Assembly: GCA_038501785.1 (NCBI GenBank)
Contig: JBAMJR010000053.1
Coordinates: 8,971,501 to 9,035,500, forward strand
Direction of reading: 5' to 3'
DNA length: 64,000 bases
From: Myoxocephalus aenaeus
Lineage: Eukaryota > Chordata > Actinopteri > Perciformes > Cottidae
Shown piece by piece: positions 34,489 to 47,000 of this stretch. A program made the position numbers and the translations under genes. Under the pieces are notes generated by a model. The model made no database searches. It was not told the origin of the DNA and saw only the letters and a list, made by a program, of their open reading frames with translations. Position 1 is the first letter of the stretch, and each line of letters starts with the position of its first letter.

Positions 34489-35701
34489 TTATTTTTCAGT
34501 TTGAGTAAAATTGACTGAAAAATTGATTGTGTGTTTGGCTGCTAATAAATGAACATGGGCTCTGTTCTTCTTAATAAGTAATATTATTTTCCACTACGAC
34601 ATGTCAAAATGTCTTCCATTATAAAATGCCTGTAAACTCAAACAACACAGGGGACTGTGGCCTGCAGAGACGATGATGAATCTCATGAGGAACCACCAGA
34701 GGTCACTGTTGTCTAACTGCCCCTGCAGCCCGTCCGTCAAAGCCCATCAGACTCTTGTGGAAGGAAGCTGAAACATCTTAGCATGTAATGTTTTCACGGA
34801 AATGTCTTCCTTTCACAGTGGGACACAATTACCCATTCTCAGAAGCGGTGCGCTCGTGCGTGCACACGCATGTCATCTGAAGTGATTAGAGTGCTGCAAT
34901 CACGTCCACGGCCCTCAAGATTCACACACCTGTTATATATTTGCTGATCCTGTTACCATGGCGACTGTCCTTGAATGTCCTGTGTGTCTGTGTGTATATG
35001 TGTGTGGGTCTGTCTCGGTCTTAAAAATACACATTTTTCCGCCGTAGCAAGGAGTTGTCTGGACCATCATGTTGGAGGGTTTTATTACTGTGTCCTTTGC
35101 TTGAGGGAGCTTCTTCACTGTCTGAAGCGTTTCCCATTCTTCTGCTCCTCACAGCTACATTTCTTTTCTTCCTTTTTTTTTTTTTTTTTACAGCAGATTC
35201 TCAACAACAATTTAGCTGTCAAAGGATACATACAAATTCAGCATTTAAAAGGCATACTTATTATATTATTATCATAGCAAACTGTATTACATTTATTAGA
35301 AAATAAATTCCACAGCAAATGTATTTATCTACATTTTGAAATTCCCTTATCCCAATCTGAAATGTATGACGTCGTATTTGAGACATTCTTAAGAGGATTT
35401 TTTTGGGGGGGTATTTTCATACTAAAAATAGAGAAAGTTTAAGGCCAAAATTATTTATTTTTCAAAACATAATTTGACTCCACAGAAGGAGTTTTCAGTT
35501 TGATGGGTGATGTTTTACCTAAACTTAAAATGAAATGAAAACGCGAAAGTATTTTACATTTACATTGCATCAATACTTTAGCGCATGTTAAATTGGAATC
35601 ACTATTTCATTTGACTCACGGCAGGATTCATACAGGTTTGTTTTTGAAAATGTGTCAGATTGCCTATTAAAGGACATCTGTTCAATATTTATATCCCACT
35701 G

Positions 35702-35817
<116 letters not shown>

Positions 35818-36051
35818 GAGATACAAGACAGTGTGTATATCTAAAGCTCCTCACGACTCTTGAAAATAGTCTCTATTCAGAAGCTCATTCATTCTTGCAT
35901 AGAAGCAAACACAAGGGATTGTGGGAAATCAAGTCTAGTGTATTATTATTATTATATAAATAATAAATGTTTTACCGGTACATCACGACACCTCTATTCT
36001 CATCACACCATCTTTTCTCACTTCCTGGTTTGCCTAATAAGTTCATGTTCA

Positions 36052-36053
<2 letters not shown>

Positions 36054-36105
<52 letters not shown>
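36054..36105. repeat. (TC)26 microsatellite
   Basis: A perfect TC repeat; mirror-repeat polypyrimidine sequence. Confidence 0.97.
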
Positions 36106-36108
<3 letters not shown>

Positions 36109-36236
36109 TTGAGCTTCAGTAAAAAGCAGGGACACACACACAAAGTTCACATACGTCCATGAAGTGAAAGCTCACAGCTGTAGGCTTTGTAGGTGCGCTG
36201 CACTGTACTGCGGAACTGCCATGTGCATTGAACTAA

Positions 36237-36432
36237 TCTTCAACTGATCCCATAATTAGGAACACTGTAGGTGAGTGGCAGCTGCTGCAGGAAACCATGG
36301 AAACTGGGGAGGGATCTGATACAGAGCCGCTCTTCTTGGTGCTCGATGACATTTTCCGTGAAGACCGAACCCCACTGAGCCTTAACTGGGATCTCCAGGT
36401 GCAACTCCCTTTGCCTTCTCTTTTTGCCTTCC
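36237..36432 (+). other. Short unassigned exon-like ORF
   Basis: After a stop at 36234 a frame stays open to TAG at about 36432. It holds GEWQLLQETMETGEGSDTEP, then LFLVLDDIFREDRTPLSLNW and DLQ. An ATG at 36297 sits in a strong context (GAAACCATGG). CATAATTAG|GA at 36260 could be an acceptor and CTCCAG|GTGCAA near 36395 a donor. The composition is protein-like, but I do not recognise the product. It may be an orphan exon, a gene fragment or chance. Confidence 0.3.
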
Positions 36433-39244
36433 CCCGATTGGTCAAATAGTGCAGGCAAGTATGTGTAAACATAATGGAAACATGTATTTTCTTACATTGT
36501 ATAGACCAAAGGATTAATCGATAAATGAAGAAACTAATCGTTAGATTAATTGATAATGAAAATATACATTAACGGAAGTCCAATTAATGTTGAGGTTCTT
36601 CCTTTCTTTTCAAAAGTGAAACGCAAGGTTCAACCTCTCTGCCGACACCAATAACTTCCATACAGTCCTTTAAAAGAGCATTAACTGACCAACAACATAT
36701 ATCTATTTTGACTAAAATAAAAGCTACTCAGCCTGTCACTTTAAAATGCTAATTACATAACCAAGCGCTTAGTGTCTCTGCACATATATTCCCTGGGGTG
36801 TCTCGGTATAGCCAGTGCCCTCTGGGAGTGCTGTTTCCTAGTCTGTTGTTAAGAATCCATGATTTATGGCTGTGATCCCGCCTCCTCAACACAGTCTACA
36901 AGGTTGGGAGTCCTAAACAGAGACAGCCTTACGCAGCAGTGCAGCAGGCGCGTGTGCAGGGAGAGATATAAAGTTTGACCTCTCCGCTCACTGATTACAT
37001 GGGATTGATGAGGTGATCAATGACCTATTCCTCTTTGTCTCTGATGAGAATACTGATTCGCTCTGTGCTGCAGGGTTACGATCAAGGACTTGGTAAATCA
37101 CCATGGACTGCCAACGCTTTCTGGTGAAATCGTCACTTTTTAGTTACGTTACAAGTCAAGAACAAAGATTTAAAGCAGCATTTGGAAACTGCCAAGACCT
37201 ACAGAGACAGTTGGCCTTGGAGTATTTTATGTAACCCCCTTAGTTAGCTTCATAATGTCATGTTTGTATGTGCTCACATTTTGCCGTCAGTGTGACTCAT
37301 CTGTGTTTAGTCGAGCTTAACTCAAGGGACTTACCCCCTTGTTGCCAAGTGATGACGTCACTGGCAATGACGCACTACCTTAACAACAGGTGTGTGGTGT
37401 TGATGATTCATGAGCTGTGGGGTTATTTATAACTTGATTGGCATTTAAACCCCATTACTTTGACATTATCTCCCATCCCTTTCTTTCTAAAATTATGCTA
37501 TTTTTTTTTCCGCCTGAAGGACTCGTCTTAGTCCGCTTCCACTTCTGATGAATCAGCCCATTAGACCCGAGAGCGGCATTAGTGAAGATGTCCGCTGCTG
37601 TCAATTCGCTTAGAAAAAATGAAATTGGAATGTGGAGCGGGAGTGGGTGATGAGTAGAGGAGGAGACAACACAAATCCATTACACTGGTGAGCCAAGCAT
37701 TGAAAGGTTTCTCTCAAATGCCACATTTGTCCAAAGAAAATGAATTGCATGGATAACGGCGGCATGAGTCACATGTGAGCTCTAACACCATGATGCATCT
37801 TCAGCGAAACGTCCATTCATGCATGCCTTTTGCTCTTATAACCCCGGTTTTAGGTGAGTCTTTCAACGGTGATGCGTTTCCATTTCTGGCAGCAGCTTGT
37901 GTGTGATGCACTGTGGAAAAACTTTGTTAATTAGCAGCAGCAGCAGCCTCCATTGAAGAGACAAAGAAGTTGTCTGGTATACTCGCAGGAAGGAAAACTT
38001 GCAAGGAACAAGACATCAGAGAACTGTCACACTATCTGAGTGATCTCAGTGAGAAAAACAGTGCCTGGAACAAACTGAAAAGTGCTCCAGTTATATCAGG
38101 GATGCCACTGTGTCTACCTTCTAGATGTATAACTACAATTATGAGTGTATTTGTTCACCAATAGTTTGTCCTAGTTCTCACCTACTTCCGTCAGCCACTG
38201 GACTAGTGGCTTTTGGAGATTGGCTTCTAGACTGTGACCAGTAAATCCTATTAACAGTTCCCAGTTAAAGTCTCCTCCTCACGCCCTTCACCCACGCACC
38301 ATAACAACCTCATTACAAGACATCTTACAGGCACTAATTTCAGAATTGTTTCATTGTCCGAAAATGATCCTCTTTATCCTTGAAAGATACAGTTTTAGGA
38401 CTTCCTGGCAGTGATTTAGACTGAAAGGAGAATTGGAAGCGAACACTATCTATGCTCCTTTAGTAACTCCATGCACCTTTTCTAAATCCACCTCAGATGC
38501 AGATGAGGTGATGTGCACCAGAATGACTGTTGAGCCGCCAGACATAAGCACGGCATGTGAGATTTAGCTTTCAGCAAATCGTTGCTGATATTAAAACACA
38601 CTCCATGTCACTACATCTCAGAGACAGGCATTAATTCAAGCTTTTTCGTCAGTTCGATGCACATATTTCTGCCATGCTGGTGCCTTTGTATTTGTGCTGA
38701 TGTCTATTTGTATGAAACAAAAGTGACTTGTACAATGCCGGCATTGTGTTGAGTCCCAGAATGAGTCCCAGAATCTAGCTGAAGGGAAACTGCTTCTACA
38801 TGCAGTGAGACAGAAACATGTTCTGCGGAGATATATTACATGTTTCCTGTAATGTTGCAGCTTTGTCATCCACTTCATTTGTTTGCGTTTCCTGGGCTCA
38901 ACAGATGCTGGTCTTATGGCTTCTTGGGATGTTGGTGGCTGCTGTGTTAGAAAGTATTCTGACGGTAAAATCTAGTTAGGCACGGTATTAATAATTGATT
39001 TGGGAGCCTTTTTCTTCTTGTTTATTTTTTGTTGTTGTTTCAGTCGATTGCCAGTGAGTTAACTTGACCCTCAACTATAGCAGAGAGTTGCAGCAGGACT
39101 TAAATGCACTGTGTGTACAAAAAAAACAGCTTATGGTGCAAAGCAGTGTGTGATTGGCCTATCTCTCAGAAGAAAAGAGGATTAGAGGGACCTCTTATGT
39201 CTGCGCATGAGTGTGTCTGTGTGTCACAGCTTGTGTTTGCAGGA

Positions 39245-39245
<1 letters not shown>

Positions 39246-39334
<89 letters not shown>

Positions 39335-39359
39335 GTGTGTGTGTGTGTCTGTGTGTGTT
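39246..39359. repeat. (TG)42 plus interrupted TG tract
   Basis: A perfect TG repeat at 39246-39329, then CGTG/CTGTG interruptions up to about 39359. Confidence 0.97.
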
Positions 39360-40542
39360 GGCAGCAGGTGCACCCACGCTTGCCTACCCGTGTGCCTGAG
39401 CGCAGGCATGTAGATGGTGAGATTGAGTGAGGTGAGGGAGGAAGCCTCTATGACTTTAAAGGTATTTTTAGTCCACATTGTCTCGCTGGTCTGGAGAATT
39501 TGGCGTTGAGGGGGCGGTGTTAGGCGCGTGCCAGGTTGGTAATAGGGATGAGAGAGGCTCAGTCCTAATATACCAGAAATTAAACATCACGTGCAAGTAT
39601 GCTGTCACCAGGGAACTGCCTCACCTCCTCACACAGCGACTTCAAGGAAACATACTCCTGCCCGTAACACACTTAAGTGAAGGTATGTCACACATTTTTG
39701 CTTGTCTTTTGAATAAGTAACCATTTGATTCTGGATAGAAGAGGGGATTATGGAGATAAATCTCTCTGGGGAAGGTTCTGGTAGATTGTTTGAGACAGTA
39801 ACTCAACCTTCTCACGGGGGAAAAAGAGCCGTTGTGGTACATGTATGTCTAAAAAGGCATCGTAGGTGTTTTGGGTAGATTGTGTTATTGGGTAAACCTG
39901 CAAGTTGTGGCATTTAGGAAGATATTAGTAGTACTTTAAAGCTAGGTTTTGTAGTTCAACTGCAGTAGCAAAAACAATTGCCTTTGTTCGTGTCTTTGCC
40001 TCGTATCCCGACTGAGTATTCAAATTTAATGAACACAGTGCAGTGTGTGTTATCCGGTTACCAGCCTCAAGTTACATTGGCCAGGCCTCACGGCACAAAT
40101 ACATCTCACACAAGCTGTCTGTGTCAAATATATATTCAGTAACTATACTATACTTATGTGCAGTTGTAAGGTACTGGTACTTAATATACCATAATATAAT
40201 AATATACATGATATGCTGAAAATCTACACTGCATCAATAAATAACAAACAGTGCTTCCCAAACTGTTTGGCTTGTGACAGTAACAATTTCATTCATAATG
40301 TCACAAATGATAATATATTACAGGGGTCATTCTTCTGCTAAATGAGTACTTTTCCACATACTTCTGTGCATGCAGTATAATTTTGAAGGCATCCTTATCT
40401 GGGATCTGAGTATTTCTTCGATCACTGGATACATTTCAATAACAGATACAATTTCATTGTGCTGTTTGCTCTAAAACAGAAATATGATTCAAGGGCCCTG
40501 ATAGCATTGTACTAGTGAGTCTACTCCGTGTGCACTGTATGC

Positions 40543-40656
<114 letters not shown>

Positions 40657-41097
40657 TTGTGTGTTTGTATAAACTGCAGGGTTTGCACATGCCTCAGAGA
40701 GTGCTTGTCCCCAGGCCTGTGTTTGATGTTGTGTGTTTACACCTGTGTGTGCGTGTGTCCGTCTGTCTGTCTGGGTGAATGCGTTTGCTTTGCACGGCTG
40801 GATGCTTCAGTCAGTGTGTTTATGTGAATGTGTGTGTGAGGTACAGAGGGAGGGAAGGAGAGAGGGAGAGAGAGAGCGAGCATGCATGTACGGGTTGCTT
40901 CCGCCTCACAGCGTAGAGACAATCAGGCCACGCTTCAGCGATCAGTGGGAAGAAGGGGAGGAGCTAGCAATCGCTACACTACCATAATATCACTGAAGAC
41001 AGAAAACAAGATTCACCTCTGCCGACACTAAGGCGAGGAGGAGGAGAAAGACTAAAAGGACAGAGGGAGAAAACTATTTAAAAAATGAGGCATATAA

Positions 41098-41198
<101 letters not shown>

Positions 41199-41385
41199 GT
41201 ACTGTAGAGGAGGTAGGGATCAAGAAAATATGATTCTAAAGTGACATAGGATGGGAGCAATAAAGCAAAGCGTGAAAGAAAATACTAAAGCTGGAATTTG
41301 GCCGCAACAAGGTCAACAACATATTCACATTTTACCATCTCTATTTAAAAGGGAGAATTTGAGCCTCTGAGAAAAATATTTCTTT

Positions 41386-41680
41386 CTTGCTGAGAGTTGG
41401 ATGAGAAGATGTCTTGCCACTGCAGAGCCAGAAGACGGTTAGCTTAGCATAAAGACTGGAAGAAGTCTTTCGCACCTCTAAGGCTCAATATTTACACTAG
41501 ATGTATTTATTATACATTTATTAATCATTATAACATTTCATTTTTTTTATAGATTAAACAAAAATATATATGTTAGTGCTAAAAGGTAGTTCATTTGTTA
41601 CCTTTTGTACTGAGCCAGGGCAGCTGGTTCCCTGCTTCCTGTCTTTATGCTAAAGCTAACCATAACCTGGTTGTAGCTTC
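41386..41680. repeat. Dispersed TAGCTTAGC-family repeat, copy 2, with inverted arms
   Basis: GGTTAGCTTAGCATAAAGAC at 41437 is matched on the complement by CTGTCTTTATGCTAAAGC near 41640, so this copy holds two family segments head to head. Confidence 0.75.
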
Positions 41681-43812
41681 ATATACTGCTCAGACAGAGT
41701 GCAGCTTATCAATCTTCAGCAAGAAATCTAGTAAAAACATTTCTCAAAATGTAAAACTATACTAACATGACACATAACATACTTGATGTGCATTCCCCTA
41801 ATGATTCCAATCGTGCTATTTGTGTAATAATTTATTTGCTGAACACCAAATGGGTATAGACTCGCAACACACACAATCAAAGACACAATACATATGTCCC
41901 ACTTACTAGAGCTGTTGTCACATCTCAAATTTGCTTTAAATGATGATCTGTGATGTCACATAGTCCTTGATGCTTTTCATGAGCTTTTCCATAAGGAAAA
42001 ATGGATGGAAACACATAAATATTGAACTTTTGGCTGAGATGCAGACTATAGTCACCCGATCTTCCTCTCCACCCTTGCCCAGGTACCGAGGGCTCTGAGC
42101 TGGGTGCATGGAGGACACATCTGCCCCAGAGCTCCACAGACAACAGAGCAAATGAGCACTCGCTGTCAGATTGCAGCACATCAGCTTGATGTACAGCAGA
42201 GGCAACGCATTTTAATATCCTTCTCGCTGGATCTGGTGAATGCGTGTGCATATTCTCAGTACAGTGCATGGCGCTAAATATACTGTACTATGTTCTGCTG
42301 TCTTTTTCAGCGTGTGGGCTGATCTAATACATTTGTATTGTATCATATTATGTTTGGTAATATATATATTGCAATTGCAACATACTGCAGCCTCTGTGTT
42401 ATTCATTGGTGATCTTTTATAATTACACTCATTGGATCACATTCAGGGTTCTCCATGAGAATAACAGCACTATTCACAAGAGAAGAAGAGATAAATAATT
42501 AATTGTAATTTACAGTCAACTGGATTTCCGCACATTCTTCTGCTAGTCTTCAGTTGCACATTAACATATTTGAGAATATAAAGGGTTTAGATATACAGTG
42601 AGTTATCTTACAGCTGCCAACTGGAGAAAAAGAACAAAGCATATGAGATATTATTCATGCTATGAGTCATCTGAAGACCTTCGATGTTTTATCTGTGTTT
42701 TTGAATATTTTATAGTGCCAATTTCCCCTAAAATTATATATGTAACATTTTGAATGAAATTGCTTGAATGTGTTTTGTTTAGATGAAGGGCTAAAGTTGG
42801 TCAGGATGGATATAAATGCACATAGTTACGTAGTATACATTTCTCTTCGTGTGATATCACAATACTGAGATACTTTGTATGAAGTGTGTGCTCATACAGT
42901 ATATATGGACTTCCACAAGCCTTTCGCTTGAGCCCCAGATACTTGACCTACAAATAATATCTACAATTCTTTCTACTTTAAAGACACTAAATGACAGCAT
43001 CAATGATCCCACCTGTCCTTTGAGTTCCCCTCAGGCTCGATTATTTAAACAATCGAACCAGCAACATTAAACCGAGGAAGTCCCCTTTAAAAACACATCT
43101 TCCTCCGCTGATGTCTTCTGATCACCTGTCACAGATGGAACATGCGCAGTGAGTCGAGAGGATGTTGGAAAATCTGCGTTACATACAACGGAACGGAAGT
43201 AATGCCAGTTTGGTTTCAATATAAATGCCTTAAAATCTTACATTACATGTTTTTAATGAATGAAGTGCTGGTCTGGTGGCGCAAAACTCGAACCGATTTT
43301 TTTAAGTGAAGCTTTGAATTGTATTCCGCTTATCTGGTATACGACCTATTCATATACTATTTCTGTAGTCGAAGGCAAACATCAATGTATTTATTGTGCA
43401 GACCTGTTCATTCCAGGTTATACATTATGTAGTTATATGTTTTCTCCCAATGTCTTTAATTGAGGAGCTCTTAAATAATTAGATTAATGCCATCTAATTA
43501 GGATTTTATTTTGTAAAACCTACCGGAAACCACCTTATGTGACCGTGAGCAATAGTAAGACAGAGACCCCCTCACGGAAAACTGTGGCAACTGTGGTGTG
43601 CAGCTGCAGAGATGCGCGACACAGAAAAACATGTAGAAACGAGAGAAATGGAGGGACGGCACCTGGAAGGACAGTAACCGCTGATACTACATCTTCTGAG
43701 ATGCTTCGAGACACCGAGGGACACCGTGTTCGAGGCTCACTTTGGACATAAAGACGCGGAGAAGGCTCGGATCCTACATTGATCCGAATACAGGGAACGG
43801 GAGGGGTCGATC

Positions 43813-44024
43813 ATGGGGAACGAAGCTAGCCTGGAAGGAGGCGAAGGGCCGCCGTCTGGGCTACCAGAGGGGCTGGCACCTGACGGGAAGGGGGGCTTTG
43901 TACGGGTCCCCGATGGGACCCCGGTCAACCTGAGTGAACTCAGCGAGGAGCAGAGGAGGCAGCTCGCCGCGGCGATGTCAAGGGCGCAAGGCAGGCAGCC
44001 CGGAGGCGCAGCAGCTGCACGAAG
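43813..44024 (+). CDS. pclo: pclo exon 1 (probable GC donor)
   Basis: ATG at 43813 (GATCATGGGG) starts MGNEASLEGGEGPPSGLPEG, a myristoylation-like N-terminus, then PVNLSELSEEQRRQLAAAMS and RAQG. The only donor after the conserved block that fits the phase of exon 2 is AAG|GCAGGG at 44024, joining AG + A (Arg). The lone later GT in the open frame (44059) has the wrong phase. Confidence 0.85.
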
Positions 44025-47000
44025 GCAGGGCTATTCACCAGCATTTTCTCTCTTTTTTGTTTCTTTTTCTTTTGATGCACCTAAGATATCCACACTAACC
44101 AGGCTATGATACGTGAGAGAGACCGAGTGGATGTGTTGTTGGCAGTGTGAAGCATCATTTGGAGGATGCTGTAAGGAGGCTGAGAGCTCGTTCACGCCCA
44201 TTTATGATCCTCCCAACCGCGCCAAGAAATTAGTATATTCTTAGAGCTCAATACATGGATTATCATTAACGTCTGATACTCTGCATCACAAAAAAATATT
44301 TAAAAAAAATAAAAGATGTCTTGCCCAATACAGCTCTAACATTGGCTGGGCACGTTCGAGTGATTGTCTGCCGCTTTGAACGCTGTGCATCCTGTTGTAC
44401 ATGGATCCACAACCTCCCTTTAGCTGCTCGCTATACGATGATTGTATAAGACCCAAGGTGTGAAATCAGTCTGAAATGGTGAATGGTTTTAATCCGTGTC
44501 CACGGGTTGTCTCTCTGTGTGAGATCACAGACACACCTCCAATATTTGTGCGAAATTTTCGAAATGCCTGCTGGGTAAAATCTGTCGTGCCCAGTGTTTT
44601 TTTTTTTCTTTCTATTTTTTTTCTTCCCATCTGAACGACGCTTGAACACCCAGCTAAACAAATCCGCTACAGTTATCAGCTGTGTATCCGCTCTCTAATA
44701 TCGCCAATCAGACCCTCTACTTACTTCCTCCTCGGGATTCCGCATTCATTGTATTTAAATCGGTTGTGTGGGAAGTATGCTGTCAATGGCTGCCAATGAA
44801 AACAATATACCAGTTCTATTGAGCTTCAAATGTGAATGTTACTCAGATAATAGTGAAAGAGACCTCGATATCTGATAACACAGTATGCTGTGCGGTACCG
44901 CTAATTGGCTCCAATTGGGGAGACATGTTATTTATATCTGAGCTGGGGATGGGGATGGGAGGGGTGTATTAATATTAATATGACTATAAATAGAACAGCA
45001 GCGTTAATGCCATCCGTCTAGGCTTCCCTCATGCTGCTTTCTGATTTAGTTTTTGTCGGATTTCATAGTTTTCTGTCGAGATATGGGTCCTGGCGCCTGT
45101 TCGCTGTCCACGGTGCTGAAATGCACTGCTGCTGTGCGTGGTGCTGAAAAACCCGCTGCAGTGGATGGGCCAATAGCGGGCTTTGCAACACTATGCTTCC
45201 AACGTTTTCCAGGCTCTTACCATGCATAGTCTTGAATTACTCAGTGCTCACTATAAAACATAATCAAATGCTGTTTACAACATTAAACGTTATTGCCACA
45301 TAATGTAATGTATCTTAGAGATAATGGCAGAAGCACCAGGGACTTTTTAAACAGCAGCCTAAGAAACCACTAGGTATGTATGTTAGATACACACCTCATA
45401 CAATAACAAAGCATTAGCCCATTAGTCCAGTGATGCATTTCTCGAAGGATCCCGTTGATTTCCACGCTCGTGCCTAGCAGTGTGTAGGTTGTGTATGCTG
45501 CCTCTCAGCCTGAGCTAACAAAGATGTCTCAGCTTACCCTCATGGAGGCCAGCATTTCCCTTTCTATCTCAACGATCTACACTCCATGCCATTCAGCGGT
45601 ATTCACTTTCCTGTCAGCTTTACCCCAGGGCAGCTACACACTCTGTGGTCACTGATGTGTTGAAAGGCCCCGAGATTAACAAAGAGCTAGTTTGATGGTC
45701 TTATTTTAGCACAATGCAGCTTCAGTAGAAGCAGATGAGTTAGTAAACATCCCAAGCAATAGATAGTAAAACAGCACATGCATTAAATACTGCATTACTG
45801 ATACTTTGTGAATGTATTTCAGACAGCATGAGTTATGTGTTTGTTTGAGAATCCAAGCAGAGAGAGCTATTTAGGTTGTAGTTTCCATGAGCTTTATATC
45901 AGTTGATTTCCATCAAACAAATTACAGTGGAAAATCAAGGGAAGAGGAAGGTAAAGGAGCGAAAGTATATTTCACCTGTTTTTATTTTGGCCCTGGCTCA
46001 GCTGTTACTGCTGAGTCGGTATACATTTGGCTTTTAAAGTATTCTCACATTGCCAAAGTATACAAATAAGCAATAGCAATAAAAGCAGTGCTAACAAAAA
46101 CTGTCTCTGTTTTTCAGAACATCAGTATCTGATACCCATCAGCGCTCCCCGCAGGCAGGGGCCTCCAGGGGCCCTACAGGTCTCAGTAAGAGTCGGACTG
46201 TAGACGCCTTCAACCAGGGCCTGCCTGGCAAGCCCTCACCGGGCCGCAGCCCCTCGTCCCTCAGCCTTTTCGAATCCAGATTCCGGCAGGAGCCAAAAGA
46301 CCCAGAGACCAAGTCATCCGGCATGTTTGGATCCAGCTTCCTCAGCGGGGCCAACCCCCTCAGTGCTATGACCTCCTCTGTCTCCTCCTCCTTATCCTCC
46401 ATGGGCGATACTGTCAACATCCCTAAGTTTGGACTATTTGGGGATGAGGAAGAGGGAGCTGCATCTACAACATCTGAGTCCAAGCAAGGAGGAAAGCCAC
46501 CAGGCAAGGGCCCTCAGCAAGGGCCAGGTCCTAAGGGACCACAACAAGGAGGACCTCCAAAACAGGGTCAGGGCCCTCCTGGACAGGGACCAAAGCCAGG
46601 TCAAGGACCCCCTGGGCAGGGACCCAGGCAAGGTCAGGGACCACCAGGCCAGGGACCCAAATCAGGCCAGGTTCCTCCAGGTCAAGGACACCCAGGGCAA
46701 GGACCCAGTCAAGGTCAGGGACCACCAGGTCAGGGACCCAAAGCAGGCCAGGGTCCTCCTGGCCAAGGACCCCCTGGGCAGGCCCCCAGGCAAGGACAGG
46801 GACAACCAGGCCAGGGGCCCAAATCAGGCCAGGTTCCTCCAGGTCAAGGACACCCTGGGCAAGGACCCAGTCAGGGTCAGGGACCACCAGGCCAAGGACC
46901 CAAACCAGGTCAGGGACCACCAGGCCAGGGACCCAAAGCAGGCCAGGGTCCACCCGGCCAAGGACCCCCTGGGCAGGCCCCCAGGCAAGGTCAGGGTCAA

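Noticed and set aside
41925..42269. 114-codon minus-strand ORF in the intergenic region
   Set aside because: No motif, no splice or promoter context, and a second frame is equally open over the same bases.
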